DNA of 64,000 bases from an uncultured Ectothiorhodospiraceae bacterium (lineage in GTDB: Bacteria > Pseudomonadota > Gammaproteobacteria > Nitrococcales > Nitrococcaceae), in the NCBI GenBank assembly GCA_913061005.1, contig CAJXSH010000003.1:1-64000 (forward strand), read 5' to 3'. Shown here piece by piece: positions 1 to 9,805 of the stretch (positions within the stretch are counted from its first letter, which is position 1; each line of letters starts with the position of its first letter). A model generated the notes under the pieces. The model did not search any database and was not told where the DNA came from. It was given only the letters and a program-made list of their open reading frames with translations. The translations under genes and the position numbers were made by a program.

Positions 1-572
1 CCGGGCGCGATCGCATTGCAGTTGACCCCCTGGCTCGACCAGGCCTCGGCCATGGCCCGTGTCAGCTGGACGACGCCGCCCTTGGCCGAGCCGTAAGGCA
101 CGCTGTCCGGGAAGGCCCTCACGGACTGGAGCGAGCCGATGTTCAGCACCCGCCCCCAACCATGCGCCATCATGCCGGGGACCAAGGCCTGGGCCAGAAA
201 AAAGGGCACGCCCAGGTTGAGCTCGATGGATCGACGCCAGCTGGCCGGACTGACGGCCTCGGCACTTTGCCGGTCGTTGATCCCCGCCGCATTGACAAGG
301 ATATGCGGCGCCCCAAACGGCTCGCCGAGCCGGTCGGCCCCATCGGCAACGGCCTCCATATCGCCGAGGTCGAATGGACAGGCCGCGGCACGCCGCCCGC
401 GTGCCTCGATCTGCTTGCATGCCTCGGCCAGACCGGCTTCTCTCCGGGCGACGCAGACCACATCCGCGCCGGCGTCGGCAAGGGCAATGGCCAGGCTCTG
501 ACCGATCCCGCTGCTCGCCCCAGTGACCACGGCCACCCGGTCAACAATGGCGAAACGCTCGACAATCCCCAT
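1..572 (-). CDS. Short-chain dehydrogenase/reductase, C-terminus cut by window edge (HpsO-like candidate)
   Basis: An SDR-family NAD(P)-dependent oxidoreductase, reading about 190 codons before leaving the window. The N-terminal Rossmann motif TGASSGIG (about residues 17-24), the NAAG motif and the catalytic YxxxK (YGSAKGG) are all visible, so the fold and catalytic core are intact. The ATG lies 5 bases past the stop of the HisD-like gene in the same orientation, so the two are very probably co-transcribed and translationally coupled. No strong ribosome binding site is seen. In known DHPS (2,3-dihydroxypropane-1-sulfonate) degradation an SDR (HpsO or HpsP) interconverts DHPS enantiomers beside HpsN. 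Assigning that role here is inference from context, since SDR substrate cannot be read from sequence. Confidence 0.85.
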   Translation of the reverse strand, partial: MGIVERFAIVDRVAVVTGASSGIGQSLAIALADAGADVVCVARREAGLAEACKQIEARGRRAAACPFDLGDMEAVADGADRLGEPFGAPHILVNAAGINDRQSAEAVSPASWRRSIELNLGVPFFLAQALVPGMMAHGWGRVLNIGSLQSVRAFPDSVPYGSAKGGVVQLTRAMAEAWSSQGVNCNAIAP

Positions 573-577
573 GGCGC

Positions 578-1876
<1,299 letters not shown>

Positions 1877-1913
1877 CTATCTCGAACTCCTTTGTATCGT
1901 GATATCGGACAAA

Positions 1914-3221
1914 TTACTGAACCGCCCAGAGCGAGAGCTGCGGGACGAATGCCAGTAACAGGACCACCATCAGCATGGCGAAGACGTAGGGCAGGGCCCG
2001 ACTGGCAATGGAGAGAACGGATGTACCCGTGAGCCCGGATACAACAAACAGATTCAGCCCGAGTGGCGGTGTAATGAATCCAACACCAAGGGCGGTGACC
2101 ATCATGATGCAGAAGTGCACTTCGTGCATGCCGATGGACTGGGCAAGCGGGAACAAAAGCGGGCTGAGGATGACGATATTGGGCGTCGCCTCCATGATGC
2201 AGCCCGCCACAATGAGCATGCCGATCATCATCAGAATGATCAGCCATGGCTCATCGGTAATGCCGTTGATCACGCCAACGAACCCCTCGGCCACATCCAG
2301 TGCCCCGAGGGTCTGGGCGAACGGCAGAGAAACCGCGATGATCGGCACGATAATGCCGTTGACTTTGGCCGAACTCTGAAGAATGTCCGGCAGATCCGAA
2401 ATATCCAGCGTCCCCTGCATCAACCCGATGATCAGGCTGGATATGACCGCCACCGCCGCCGCCTCGGTGGGCGTGAAAATGCCGGTGTAAATGCCACCCA
2501 GAATGATCACCGGCACCATCAATGCATACCGACCATCGACAAGCGCCCGGCCGAGTTTTCGCCAGTCGAAGCGCCGATCCGACGATTCATAGCCGTGGAT
2601 GCGGTTGAGAATGGCGTTGGTGAGCATGATTGAGACCAGCACCAGCACCCCGGGCACGACCGCTGCGACGAACAACGTCGACGCCGAGACCCCGAGCACG
2701 AGCCCGATGATGATGTAGGCAATGGACGGCGGGATGAGAATCCCCGTACAGGCGCCGGAGGCGACCAGCGCACAGGCGCGGGCCGGCGGGTAGCCCTCGT
2801 CGATCAGCCGACCGATGGTCATCCGGCCCACCGCGGCCGCACCGGCGGCATCCGACCCGGATATGCACGAGAAAAAGCCACACCCCAGGACGGTGGCGCT
2901 GCCAAATCCGGAGCGCACGCCGCCGGTAATGGCATCGGCGATATCCAGCAGCCTTGCCGATAGACCGGTGCGAACGAGCACGTCTCCGGTGAGGATGAAC
3001 AATGGCACCGCAATCAGTGCAAACGCATCGATCCCCTCAAACAGCGAGTCACCCAGCAGAGAAAGCGGCAGGGCCCCGCTCCAGATCAGCATGACCACGG
3101 TGCCCAGGCCGATGGATACCCAGATGGGCACCGCCAGGACAACCAGCACCGCGATGAAAATCAATGGTCCGTAGAATTCCCAACCCAGGTTGGTGGCGTA
3201 CTCCGGAAGGTCGTAGAACAT
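1914..3221 (-). CDS. dctM: TRAP transporter large permease subunit (DctM family)
   Basis: A 435-residue polytopic inner-membrane protein of the TRAP DctM family, the sodium-driven translocation subunit. Hydrophobic segments run nearly the whole length. Family hallmarks include the N-terminal WVSIGLGTVVML region and the late TPPLGLNLFVVSG motif around residue 390. Length matches the family (about 430). It starts 9 bases after dctQ, with GGAG six bases before the ATG. The downstream HisD-like dehydrogenase follows after 37 bases, which places transport and oxidation in one transcript. The substrate is probably an organic anion; sulfonate is suggested only by the downstream genes. Confidence 0.93.
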   Translation of the reverse strand: MFYDLPEYATNLGWEFYGPLIFIAVLVVLAVPIWVSIGLGTVVMLIWSGALPLSLLGDSLFEGIDAFALIAVPLFILTGDVLVRTGLSARLLDIADAITGGVRSGFGSATVLGCGFFSCISGSDAAGAAAVGRMTIGRLIDEGYPPARACALVASGACTGILIPPSIAYIIIGLVLGVSASTLFVAAVVPGVLVLVSIMLTNAILNRIHGYESSDRRFDWRKLGRALVDGRYALMVPVIILGGIYTGIFTPTEAAAVAVISSLIIGLMQGTLDISDLPDILQSSAKVNGIIVPIIAVSLPFAQTLGALDVAEGFVGVINGITDEPWLIILMMIGMLIVAGCIMEATPNIVILSPLLFPLAQSIGMHEVHFCIMMVTALGVGFITPPLGLNLFVVSGLTGTSVLSIASRALPYVFAMLMVVLLLAFVPQLSLWAVQ

Positions 3222-3230
3222 GTCCGGCTC

Positions 3231-3746
3231 CTAATCGAAAAGCTTCCGGCCTTCAAAAACGGGCCGCCCCGCCTTGAAGTCACCAAAATCCCGGGCCATG
3301 CACTGAATGACCCGCACGACCACCAACGCGAACCCGAGTGGGACAGAAATCAGGAAAAACGCCATGCTGACCCGCAGCCCATGGCTGACCGACCCGAACT
3401 CGATCGAGGTCATGACCGGGTGCATCGACCAGTAGAGCGCGAAAACGGCGAATACCAGCGTGGCCAGATCGCCCAGAAAGTAGATCAACGCTTTGCCGCG
3501 TGGCGGCAGCCACTGGATGATGACGTTAATCCGGATATGCGCCCGGTCCCGGACGGCCGCAGCCGCACCGATCCAGACCAGGTAGATAAAGGCATAACGC
3601 GCGATTTCTTCGCCCCAGATCGATGAGTAGGACAGAAGAAACCGACGCAGCACTTCCATACCGATCGTCGCTACGATCATTCCGTAGAAAGCGAGCAGCA
3701 GCCATCGCTCGGCACCCCGGTCGATGCCCTTGATCAGTCCGTACAT
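3231..3746 (-). CDS. dctQ: TRAP transporter small permease subunit (DctQ family)
   Basis: A 171-residue protein with four predicted membrane segments. It contains the DctQ-type sequence IWGEEIARYAFIYLVWIG (about residues 43-60) followed by an RDRAHIRI segment typical of the family. DctQ forms a complex with DctM and is needed for uptake. GAGG lies upstream of the ATG. It follows the binding-protein gene after a 72-base gap that contains a hairpin, and precedes dctM by 9 bases. Confidence 0.92.
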   Translation of the reverse strand: MYGLIKGIDRGAERWLLLAFYGMIVATIGMEVLRRFLLSYSSIWGEEIARYAFIYLVWIGAAAAVRDRAHIRINVIIQWLPPRGKALIYFLGDLATLVFAVFALYWSMHPVMTSIEFGSVSHGLRVSMAFFLISVPLGFALVVVRVIQCMARDFGDFKAGRPVFEGRKLFD

Positions 3747-3777
3747 ATACGGCCTCTTTGGGTTCTATCAGTGAAGC

Positions 3778-3804
3778 GGTGCCACCCCCGGCGGAGGTGA
3801 CACC
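3778..3804 (-). terminator. Intra-operon hairpin between dctP and dctQ
   Basis: A 9-bp stem (GGTGTCACC with GGTGGCACC on the minus strand, one G-U pair) with a 9-base loop lies in the 72-base gap after dctP. There is no T-tract, so it is more likely a partial terminator or an mRNA-stabilising 3' hairpin that raises binding protein relative to permease, as is common in binding-protein operons. The function is inferred. Confidence 0.45.
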
Positions 3805-3818
3805 GTCGGGCGGCCAGG

Positions 3819-4973
3819 CTAGACGTCGTTGACGTAAAAACGTCCGCGCGTGTTAGCCGCTTCAAGCAAGGCATCGAAGTCGGCAATCGAACCGGCCAGC
3901 TCCGTTTTAAAGCTATCCCAGTCCGAATTCTGGTGACCGGCCTTCTCCACCCACTGACTGAGCTCGTCGTCGGTGGGGTTGTAGAACTGCACCCCAGCCT
4001 TTCTGAGCTCGGCCATGGCGTAGGCACGCGCAGCCGGCACCTGGGCCAGGTTCTGCTGCATGGTCACCTCGCTGGCGTACTCGATGCCGTCCTGGACACC
4101 GCTTGGGAGGCTGCGGAACCACTCCATGTTGCAGGAATAGACCTGCGAGTCTGGCACCGCCTTGTTGAAGGTGACCCAGGAGAGGACATCCTTGAACCCG
4201 AAGACCTCCAGCGCCTCCACCGAGGGATCCAGCGCATCGGCAACGCCCTGTTTAATGGCGCTGGGGGTTTCACCCCAGGCCACCGGCGTCGGGTTGGCAC
4301 CCAGCATCCGGTAGAACTGCTGGAGGATTTCCGAGCCGGGCACGCGGAATTTGATGCCTTCCATCTGGTCCGGGGTCCGGATCGGTCCATCGCCGCCCCG
4401 GCGCAGCGCAACCACCCGCGGATCGATGGTGACGTACCACAGCGGTTTGAACCCGTTCTGCTCCACGACACTGTCAACCCGGCTTTTCCAGGCATCCGAG
4501 GTGACAAGGTTGACGAAATTCTGGTTTTCACCACACCAGTAAGGGAGATTGATCAGGTCAACGGCCGATGCAAATGGTGCAAAGTTGGCAAGCGAGTGCT
4601 GTGCCGCCTGAATCGTCCCGCCCTGGACCTTCTGCGCCAGACTGCCACCGGCACCAAGCTGCCCACCCGGGGCCAGCTTTACGTACACACGGCCATCGGT
4701 CATGTTCTGGATGTTCTCTTTGAACGACCGCTGCATGATCGGATAAGCACGAGAGGCGCCCAGGACATAGGCAGTGGCGATGGTCATGGTGTGATCGGCG
4801 GCCGCCTCGCGTTCACGCTCTTCTTGCTGCGACTGCGCCATGGCCGAGTCGGAGAAAAGGCTGCCGCCAGCAAGACCCACGACGGCTGTGGTGAACCCGT
4901 ATCGACGGACCGCCCGCAGGAATTGCCGGCGCTCTGGATCGTTCGGGCTCGAATGATTTTTTTCGTCAAACAT
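3819..4973 (-). CDS. dctP: TRAP transporter substrate-binding protein (DctP family), Tat-type signal
   Basis: A 384-residue periplasmic binding protein of the TRAP DctP family. I chose the ATG at 4973 because GGGGAGAG lies just upstream; an in-frame longer reading exists but lacks a ribosome binding site. The N-terminus carries a twin-arginine motif (RRQFLRAVRR, about residues 15-24), a hydrophobic stretch and an AMA-Q cleavage site, which suggests folded export by Tat. The segment GIKFRVPGS holds the arginine usually bound to the ligand carboxylate. Its start overlaps the end of the small membrane gene by 8 bases. The ligand is unproven; the downstream HpsN-like enzyme suggests DHPS or a related acid. 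Confidence 0.93.
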   Translation of the reverse strand: MFDEKNHSSPNDPERRQFLRAVRRYGFTTAVVGLAGGSLFSDSAMAQSQQEEREREAAADHTMTIATAYVLGASRAYPIMQRSFKENIQNMTDGRVYVKLAPGGQLGAGGSLAQKVQGGTIQAAQHSLANFAPFASAVDLINLPYWCGENQNFVNLVTSDAWKSRVDSVVEQNGFKPLWYVTIDPRVVALRRGGDGPIRTPDQMEGIKFRVPGSEILQQFYRMLGANPTPVAWGETPSAIKQGVADALDPSVEALEVFGFKDVLSWVTFNKAVPDSQVYSCNMEWFRSLPSGVQDGIEYASEVTMQQNLAQVPAARAYAMAELRKAGVQFYNPTDDELSQWVEKAGHQNSDWDSFKTELAGSIADFDALLEAANTRGRFYVNDV

Positions 4974-5199
4974 GATCTCTCCCCTGAATCGTATTGGTTT
5001 TGGAGAACTCCGCCGCAACGAGAAGCAGCACGACGGCGAGGAAGAGCGTTAGGACTTCGGCCGTGCGCGGCAGAAAGCCATCTGAGAGCAGGCCCTGGGC
5101 AGCGCCTGCCTTGCCGACCAGCACATCCGCGATGTAGACCGATACCGCCGCCAGAGAGCCACGCAGGCTCCACCGCCGAAGGTGTTGACGTTTATCCAT
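4966..5199 (-). CDS. Small membrane protein leading the TRAP operon
   Basis: A 77-residue protein of unrecognised family. It has a basic N-terminus (MDKRQHLRR), a weak hydrophobic stretch at about 15-30 and a strong one (LTLFLAVVLLLVAAEF) at about 50-66. A strong GGAGGGG lies six bases before the ATG, and the 3' end overlaps the dctP start by 8 bases, so translation of the two is probably coupled. As first gene after the operator and promoter it belongs to the TRAP operon. It is too short to be DctQ, which is separately present. It may be an accessory subunit; the function is unknown. Confidence 0.7.
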   Translation of the reverse strand: MDKRQHLRRWSLRGSLAAVSVYIADVLVGKAGAAQGLLSDGFLPRTAEVLTLFLAVVLLLVAAEFSKTNTIQGRDHV

Positions 5200-5228
5200 A
5201 TTGTCCCCTCCTCACATAAGCCCTTTTT

Positions 5229-5242
5229 TGTAAGCGCTTACA
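5229..5242. promoter_or_regulatory. LacI-family operator, perfect 14-bp palindrome
   Basis: TGTAAGCGCTTACA is a perfect palindrome with a central CG, the arrangement expected for LacI/GalR-family repressors. It lies between the divergent TRAP operon and the LacI-type regulator gene and overlaps the predicted transcription start of the TRAP operon, so bound repressor would block initiation. Confidence 0.8.
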
Positions 5243-5248
5243 TTTTTG

Positions 5249-5277
5249 ACCGTATCCTCACGTCTCGACACTGTCAA
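5249..5277 (-). promoter_or_regulatory. Probable sigma-70 promoter of the TRAP/HpsN-like operon
   Basis: On the minus strand a consensus -35 TTGACA (5277-5272) is followed after exactly 17 bases by TACGGT (5254-5249, a weak -10). The start would fall near 5242, at the edge of the LacI-type palindrome, and the first gene begins about 40 bases further on. Not experimentally supported. Confidence 0.5.
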
Positions 5278-5343
5278 GTCACCCCCGGTAAGCTGGCATA
5301 AACCCGACTTAAAGCCTTTCAACAACAGGTGCGAGGGGCTGCT

Positions 5344-6387
5344 TTGGTAAGCAAGCGATTACAAAAAGGCCAAAAACTCCCGACCCTATCGGACGTCGCC
5401 CGGCGCGCTGAGGTATCCACCGCGACCGTCTCCCGGTATCTCAAAAGCGACGACAGCATCAAGCCGGCTCTGAGAGAGCGGGTCTCGAGAGCCATTACCG
5501 AGCTGGATTATGTCCCGCACGGCGCCGCCCGGGCCCTTGCCAGCCGGCGGTCCCATACGATCGGTGCAATCATCCCGGCGCTCGATAATCACATCTTCGC
5601 CGTCGCGGCCCAGTCAATGCAGCATCACCTTGATCCGGCCGGATACACCCTGCTTTTGACCAACACCGACTATGACCCCGAGCGCGAGCTCAACCAGCTG
5701 CGCAGCATGATCCAGCGCGGCCTGGACGGGGTGTTGCTCATCGGCCAGCAGCACACCGCGAGCGTCTATGAACTGCTCGCGCAGCAGCGCATCCCCTATC
5801 TCAATGCCTGGGTATTCGACCCCAGGAGCAATCACCCCACCCTGGGCTTTGACAACGCCGAGGGGGCGCGCCGGGTCACGCGTTATCTGCTCGATCTGGG
5901 ACACCGCCACATCGCCATGATTGCAGGCCAACAACATGGCAACGACCGCGCCGCGCAACGGGTGCAAGGGGTTCGCGAGGCGCTGGCAGAACGTGATCTC
6001 AGCCTCCCTGCCAAGCTTTTCCGTGAGGTGCCCTACACCATCGCCGCGGCACGGAGCGCCTACTTTGATCTACATCAGACCGCGCCCGAGGTCACCGCGG
6101 TCATCTGTGGCAATGACATACTGGCCATGGGGGTGTTGTTCGAGTGCCAGCGACTTGGCGTCGAGGTCCCGCGGGATCTGTCGATCACCGGATACGATGA
6201 CATCGACATTGTGGGCGATATGACCCCGGCGCTCACCACCGTCCACGTCCCCGCCCGGACCATGGGCCGACGCGCCGCCGAATCGCTGCTCCAGCAGGTC
6301 AACGGCGAGCCGATCGCGCAACCCATTCGACTGGATGCCGATCTCGTCGTGCGCGATTCGTGCGCACCGCCCCGCCAAACCGCCTGA
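5344..6387 (+). CDS. LacI-family transcriptional regulator of the TRAP island
   Basis: A LacI/GalR-type repressor of about 347 residues. The N-terminal helix-turn-helix is LSDVARRAEVSTATVSRYL with a hinge-helix region ending HGAARALASRRS, followed by a periplasmic-binding-protein-like effector domain (IGAIIPALDNHIF, then DGVLLIG, then VTAVICGNDILAMGVL and SITGYDD). I prefer the TTG at 5344 because GAGGGG sits five bases before it; the GTG at 5329 has no such site. It is divergent from the TRAP operon with a matching operator between them. It probably releases DNA when the transported substrate or its product binds. Confidence 0.92.
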   Translation: MVSKRLQKGQKLPTLSDVARRAEVSTATVSRYLKSDDSIKPALRERVSRAITELDYVPHGAARALASRRSHTIGAIIPALDNHIFAVAAQSMQHHLDPAGYTLLLTNTDYDPERELNQLRSMIQRGLDGVLLIGQQHTASVYELLAQQRIPYLNAWVFDPRSNHPTLGFDNAEGARRVTRYLLDLGHRHIAMIAGQQHGNDRAAQRVQGVREALAERDLSLPAKLFREVPYTIAAARSAYFDLHQTAPEVTAVICGNDILAMGVLFECQRLGVEVPRDLSITGYDDIDIVGDMTPALTTVHVPARTMGRRAAESLLQQVNGEPIAQPIRLDADLVVRDSCAPPRQTA

Positions 6388-6438
6388 CCAGCGCCGGCGA
6401 ACGACCGGCCGATGCCTCCACCCCGCCAAGGCGTCGGG

Positions 6439-7008
6439 CTACGGCGCCAGCCACTGCCCGGCCCAGTCATCGGCCCGCTCAAACCGCGCGCGCCGATGGA
6501 CATGCCCGAGATGCAGCAGCTCCATGGACTCGACGGTGAGCTCGAGCACGGCAAAGTCATCGAAGTTGGGCACCCGTTGGTAGGCAAGTCCCTCATCGAT
6601 GGGCCGGGCCGGCCCGGGCAGCGTGCCGTAGTTGCAGCGGGCGTGCTCGGGGATGCGCTCCCAGAGGTCTGCCACCGGCTCGCCGGTGCGCACGGCCACC
6701 CCGGCGAGGATGCGCAGCTGCAGATGGGCATCCTTGTCCCAGATATGAAGCGCGGCGTGGGGTCGGGCGCTGACTTCGGCCACCTTGGGCGCATGCCGGT
6801 CGGTGTAGACCCGCAGGATACCGGCCTGCGGGTCGGCGGCACGCAGCACCACGGTGCGCGCCCGGGGCATGCCCTGGTCATCCACCGTGGCGATGGTGGG
6901 ATGGCGCCCGGCGGCGCGGCGGTCGTTGACGCCACGCACCAGCCGCTTCCAGCCCTGATCATAGAGCGTTGGCAGGCTGCGCGCCCAGCTGTGGAGCGTC
7001 TCGTCCAT
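6439..7008 (-). CDS. Pyridoxamine 5'-phosphate oxidase-related FMN-binding protein (Alr4036-like)
   Basis: A 189-residue split-barrel flavoprotein. The region RRAAGRHPTIATVDDQG, RARTVVLR and YTDRHAPKVAEV resembles the FMN-binding part of PNPOx-like proteins of the Alr4036 type; it is not a clear PdxH. The ATG lies 4 bases after the stop of the upstream binding-protein gene, so it ends the polyamine transporter operon. Why a flavoprotein should accompany polyamine uptake is unclear. It may act on a small oxidisable substrate or bind flavin or heme; I cannot assign one. Confidence 0.8.
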   Translation of the reverse strand: MDETLHSWARSLPTLYDQGWKRLVRGVNDRRAAGRHPTIATVDDQGMPRARTVVLRAADPQAGILRVYTDRHAPKVAEVSARPHAALHIWDKDAHLQLRILAGVAVRTGEPVADLWERIPEHARCNYGTLPGPARPIDEGLAYQRVPNFDDFAVLELTVESMELLHLGHVHRRARFERADDWAGQWLAP

Positions 7009-7012
7009 TGCC

Positions 7013-8089
7013 CTAGCGAGACTCCACTTCGCGCCAGAGCTGCTGGACAAACTGAAGGTCATCGCCCTTGAGGCTGGGGATGAACCGCAGCACCGCCATT
7101 TCCTCGTCGGTGGGCGTGATCGGCGGCTCCTGGAGGATGGGCTCGAGCATGGGCAGTGCCGCCTCGTTGGGGCTTGAGTAGTAGTTCCAGTTCGAAAGCT
7201 GTGCACCCACCTCGGCATCGAGGATGAAGTCGATGAACGCATGGGCCAGCGCCGGGTTGGGGGCCTCGGCGGGGATCATCATGTTATCCACCCAGATCTC
7301 GGCGCCCTCTTCGGGGATGACATACTCGATGTCGGCAAAGCCTTCCGGGTCTTCGGACTTGTAGAAAAGATAATCGCCGTTGTAGGTCATACCCGCCGCC
7401 ACCGAGCCGCGCACCAGCTGCTGGAGCACCGGTGTGCCCTGGATGAACCCGGCAAAGTTGTCGCGCTGCTTGGCGGCGAGCACCTCGCGGGCGGCGGCCT
7501 CGAGCGCATCTCGGCTTGTGCAGTCGTAGTCCGCGCCCTGATAGGCACAGGCCGCGCCCAGGGCCACCTGGCTGTCCTCGGCCACGGCAAAGGGCTGGTC
7601 AGGGTTGAGCGCCGGGTCGAAGAGCACGCCCCAGGTGGCGGGCACCTCGCCCAGGGCGGCTTTGTCATAGACAAGCCCGGTGGTGCCCCACTGGTAGGCG
7701 GCCGAGTAGCGATTGCCCGGGTCGAACGCCGGGTCGATGAACTTATCAAGCAGGTTGTCGAGGTTGGATAGCTTGTCGTGATCGAGCGGCTGGACCAGCC
7801 CCGAGTCGATCAGCCGCGGGACAAAATAGTTGGACGGGACGATGACATCGTACTGACTGACACCGCCGGCCTGGAGCTTGGCGAACATCTCGCCGTTGGA
7901 GTTGAAGTAGTTCTCGACCACCTCCACCTCGTGCTCCGCTTCGAAGGCCTCGATGATCGAGGGGTCCATGTACTGCGACCAGTTGAATAGATAAAGCGTC
8001 TCACCCTCGAACTGGGCGACAGCCGGCGCAGCGGCCAGCGACAGAATCAAAGCGGCAAGATGCCGGCGCAGCAGCGAAGATCTCATCAT
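7013..8089 (-). CDS. potD: Spermidine/putrescine-type ABC transporter substrate-binding protein
   Basis: A 358-residue periplasmic binding protein. It has a Sec signal peptide (basic MMRSSLLRRH, hydrophobic core, AVA-Q cleavage) and the PotD/PotF signature LYLFNWSQYMDP at the mature N-terminus, with later motifs AAYQWGTTGLVYD, MTYNGD and IWVDNMMIPAEAPN. The start at 8089 is chosen because AAAGGAG lies six bases upstream; the ATG at 8095 abuts that site and is too close. Putrescine versus spermidine preference cannot be read from sequence. It is the fourth gene after potA, potB and potC. Confidence 0.93.
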   Translation of the reverse strand: MMRSSLLRRHLAALILSLAAAPAVAQFEGETLYLFNWSQYMDPSIIEAFEAEHEVEVVENYFNSNGEMFAKLQAGGVSQYDVIVPSNYFVPRLIDSGLVQPLDHDKLSNLDNLLDKFIDPAFDPGNRYSAAYQWGTTGLVYDKAALGEVPATWGVLFDPALNPDQPFAVAEDSQVALGAACAYQGADYDCTSRDALEAAAREVLAAKQRDNFAGFIQGTPVLQQLVRGSVAAGMTYNGDYLFYKSEDPEGFADIEYVIPEEGAEIWVDNMMIPAEAPNPALAHAFIDFILDAEVGAQLSNWNYYSSPNEAALPMLEPILQEPPITPTDEEMAVLRFIPSLKGDDLQFVQQLWREVESR

Positions 8090-8106
8090 GCCCATCTCCT
8101 TTGGGG

Positions 8107-8910
8107 TTAACGGTTTTTGCCCGCGGGGCGACGGGCCATCAGGCTGACCGCCGCCATCAGGAACACCGCCACGATCAGCAGCGTGGCCACGGCGTTGATC
8201 TCGGGTGTCACGCCCTTTTTGATGGCGCTCCAGATAAAGATTGGTAGTGTGGTGCTATCCGGCCCGGCGGTAAAGAAGCTGATGACAAAATCATCGATGG
8301 AAAGGGTCAATGCCAGCAGCAGGCTCGAGGCGATTGCGGGCATCAAAACGGGAATCAAGAAAAACCGCGCCCGCTGCCAGGGCCGGGCATAGAGATCTTC
8401 GCAGGCCTCGAAAAGCTGCGGGTCGAGTGCCAGCAGCCGGGCGTTGACGAGCAAGGCCACGAACGGCACCTGAAAGGTGACATGGGCGATCAACATGGTG
8501 CTAAGGCCCGGCGCGAGCAGCCCCAGCCAGTCGTTGATGGCCACAAAGAAGGTCATCTCGGCAATGCCGAAGATAATATCCGGCATGATCACCGGCAGAT
8601 AGATCAACCAGATCAGCCATCCCCAGCGCCGCAGGCGATAGCGATAAAGCCCGTAACCCAATGCCCCGCCGATCACCACCGCAATGGCCGTCGAACCCAC
8701 CGCCAGCACCACGGTATTGGCCATGGCGTCGAGGATGGCCTCGTTGCCAAAAAGCTGCCGGTACCACTTGAGCGAGAACCCCGCGAACCGGGCCGATGAG
8801 TTGATGCTATTAAACGAGTAGAAAACCACCACCGCCAGCGGGGCATACAAAAAAAGCAGCAACAGATACCAAAAGCCGCGCAGGGCCATGTGACCGGCCC
8901 GGGCGCTCAC
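8107..8910 (-). CDS. potC: Polyamine ABC transporter permease (PotC/PotI type)
   Basis: A 267-residue inner-membrane permease with about six membrane helices. The cytoplasmic EAA loop that docks on the ATPase is visible (EACEDLYARPWQRARFF). The GTG start overlaps the end of potB as GTGA, so the two permeases are translationally coupled; an internal ATG at 8889 is an alternative start without better support. Confidence 0.93.
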   Translation of the reverse strand: MSARAGHMALRGFWYLLLLFLYAPLAVVVFYSFNSINSSARFAGFSLKWYRQLFGNEAILDAMANTVVLAVGSTAIAVVIGGALGYGLYRYRLRRWGWLIWLIYLPVIMPDIIFGIAEMTFFVAINDWLGLLAPGLSTMLIAHVTFQVPFVALLVNARLLALDPQLFEACEDLYARPWQRARFFLIPVLMPAIASSLLLALTLSIDDFVISFFTAGPDSTTLPIFIWSAIKKGVTPEINAVATLLIVAVFLMAAVSLMARRPAGKNR

Positions 8911-9797
8911 AGCACCACCTCGCGGTCGCCGCCAAGCCGCCGGCCCAGGTCGCGCAGGACTTTCAGCCCGATGAGCGTGACCACGATCATGATCAATGCC
9001 CCCGCGGCGCCCAGGGGCCAGTTGCCTGCCTGGGTGAACTGCCGGGCGACAAAGTTGCCGACCATCAACGAACGACCGCCGCCGAGCAGTTCGGTGACGA
9101 CATACATTCCAAACGCCGGGATGGCCACCAGCACCGTGCCGGCCATCAGTCCCGGCAGCGTCTGCGGTAACACCGCATGGCGAAATACCGCCCAGGGTGT
9201 GGCATACAGATCGCGAGCGGCTTCGACCTGGGCGGTGTCAAGGCGCTCGAACGCCGCATAAAGCGGCAGAATCATGAACGGCAGAAAGTTGTAGACAAGC
9301 CCCACAATGACCGCAAAGCGCGACGGGAAAAGCCCCATCTCCGGGGCAATCAGCCCCAGCGCTGCGGCCAGGTCGGATACCGGGGTACCGGGGGCGAAGA
9401 TGTTCATCCACCCCACCGAGCGGATGACCTGGTTGGTCCACGACGGCACCACCACGGCAAGCAACAGCACCGGCCGCCAGGGCACGGGGCGGGTGGTGAT
9501 GTAGTAGGCCGCCGGGTAGGCGATGAGGATCACCAGAATGGTGGCCAGCAGCGTCTGGCCGATCGAGCGCAGCAACGTGTAGAGATTGCCGGGGCTCCAG
9601 CCCAGAAACCCGAAGCCTGCCAGCTCGCGAAAGGCCTGCAGGCTGACCGGGCCGGTAGGTAGGCCGTAGGGGCCGGTACTCAGAAAGGCCATCCCCACCA
9701 GATAGATGCTGGGCAGCACCAAAAAGACGGTGATCACCCCCACCCCCGGGAGCAACGTCAGCAAAAGCTGCCTTGAATCGCCCCGCATGCGAGCCAC
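8907..9797 (-). CDS. potB: Polyamine ABC transporter permease (PotB/PotH type)
   Basis: A 296-residue inner-membrane permease. The EAA loop reads EAARDLYATPWAVFRHAVLP. It begins 8 bases after potA at a GTG (9797); the ATG at 9788, with GGGTGG nearby, is an equally possible start. Pairs with the downstream PotC-type permease to form the translocation channel. Confidence 0.92.
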   Translation of the reverse strand: MARMRGDSRQLLLTLLPGVGVITVFLVLPSIYLVGMAFLSTGPYGLPTGPVSLQAFRELAGFGFLGWSPGNLYTLLRSIGQTLLATILVILIAYPAAYYITTRPVPWRPVLLLAVVVPSWTNQVIRSVGWMNIFAPGTPVSDLAAALGLIAPEMGLFPSRFAVIVGLVYNFLPFMILPLYAAFERLDTAQVEAARDLYATPWAVFRHAVLPQTLPGLMAGTVLVAIPAFGMYVVTELLGGGRSLMVGNFVARQFTQAGNWPLGAAGALIMIVVTLIGLKVLRDLGRRLGGDREVVL

Positions 9798-9805
9798 CCG
9801 CGACG

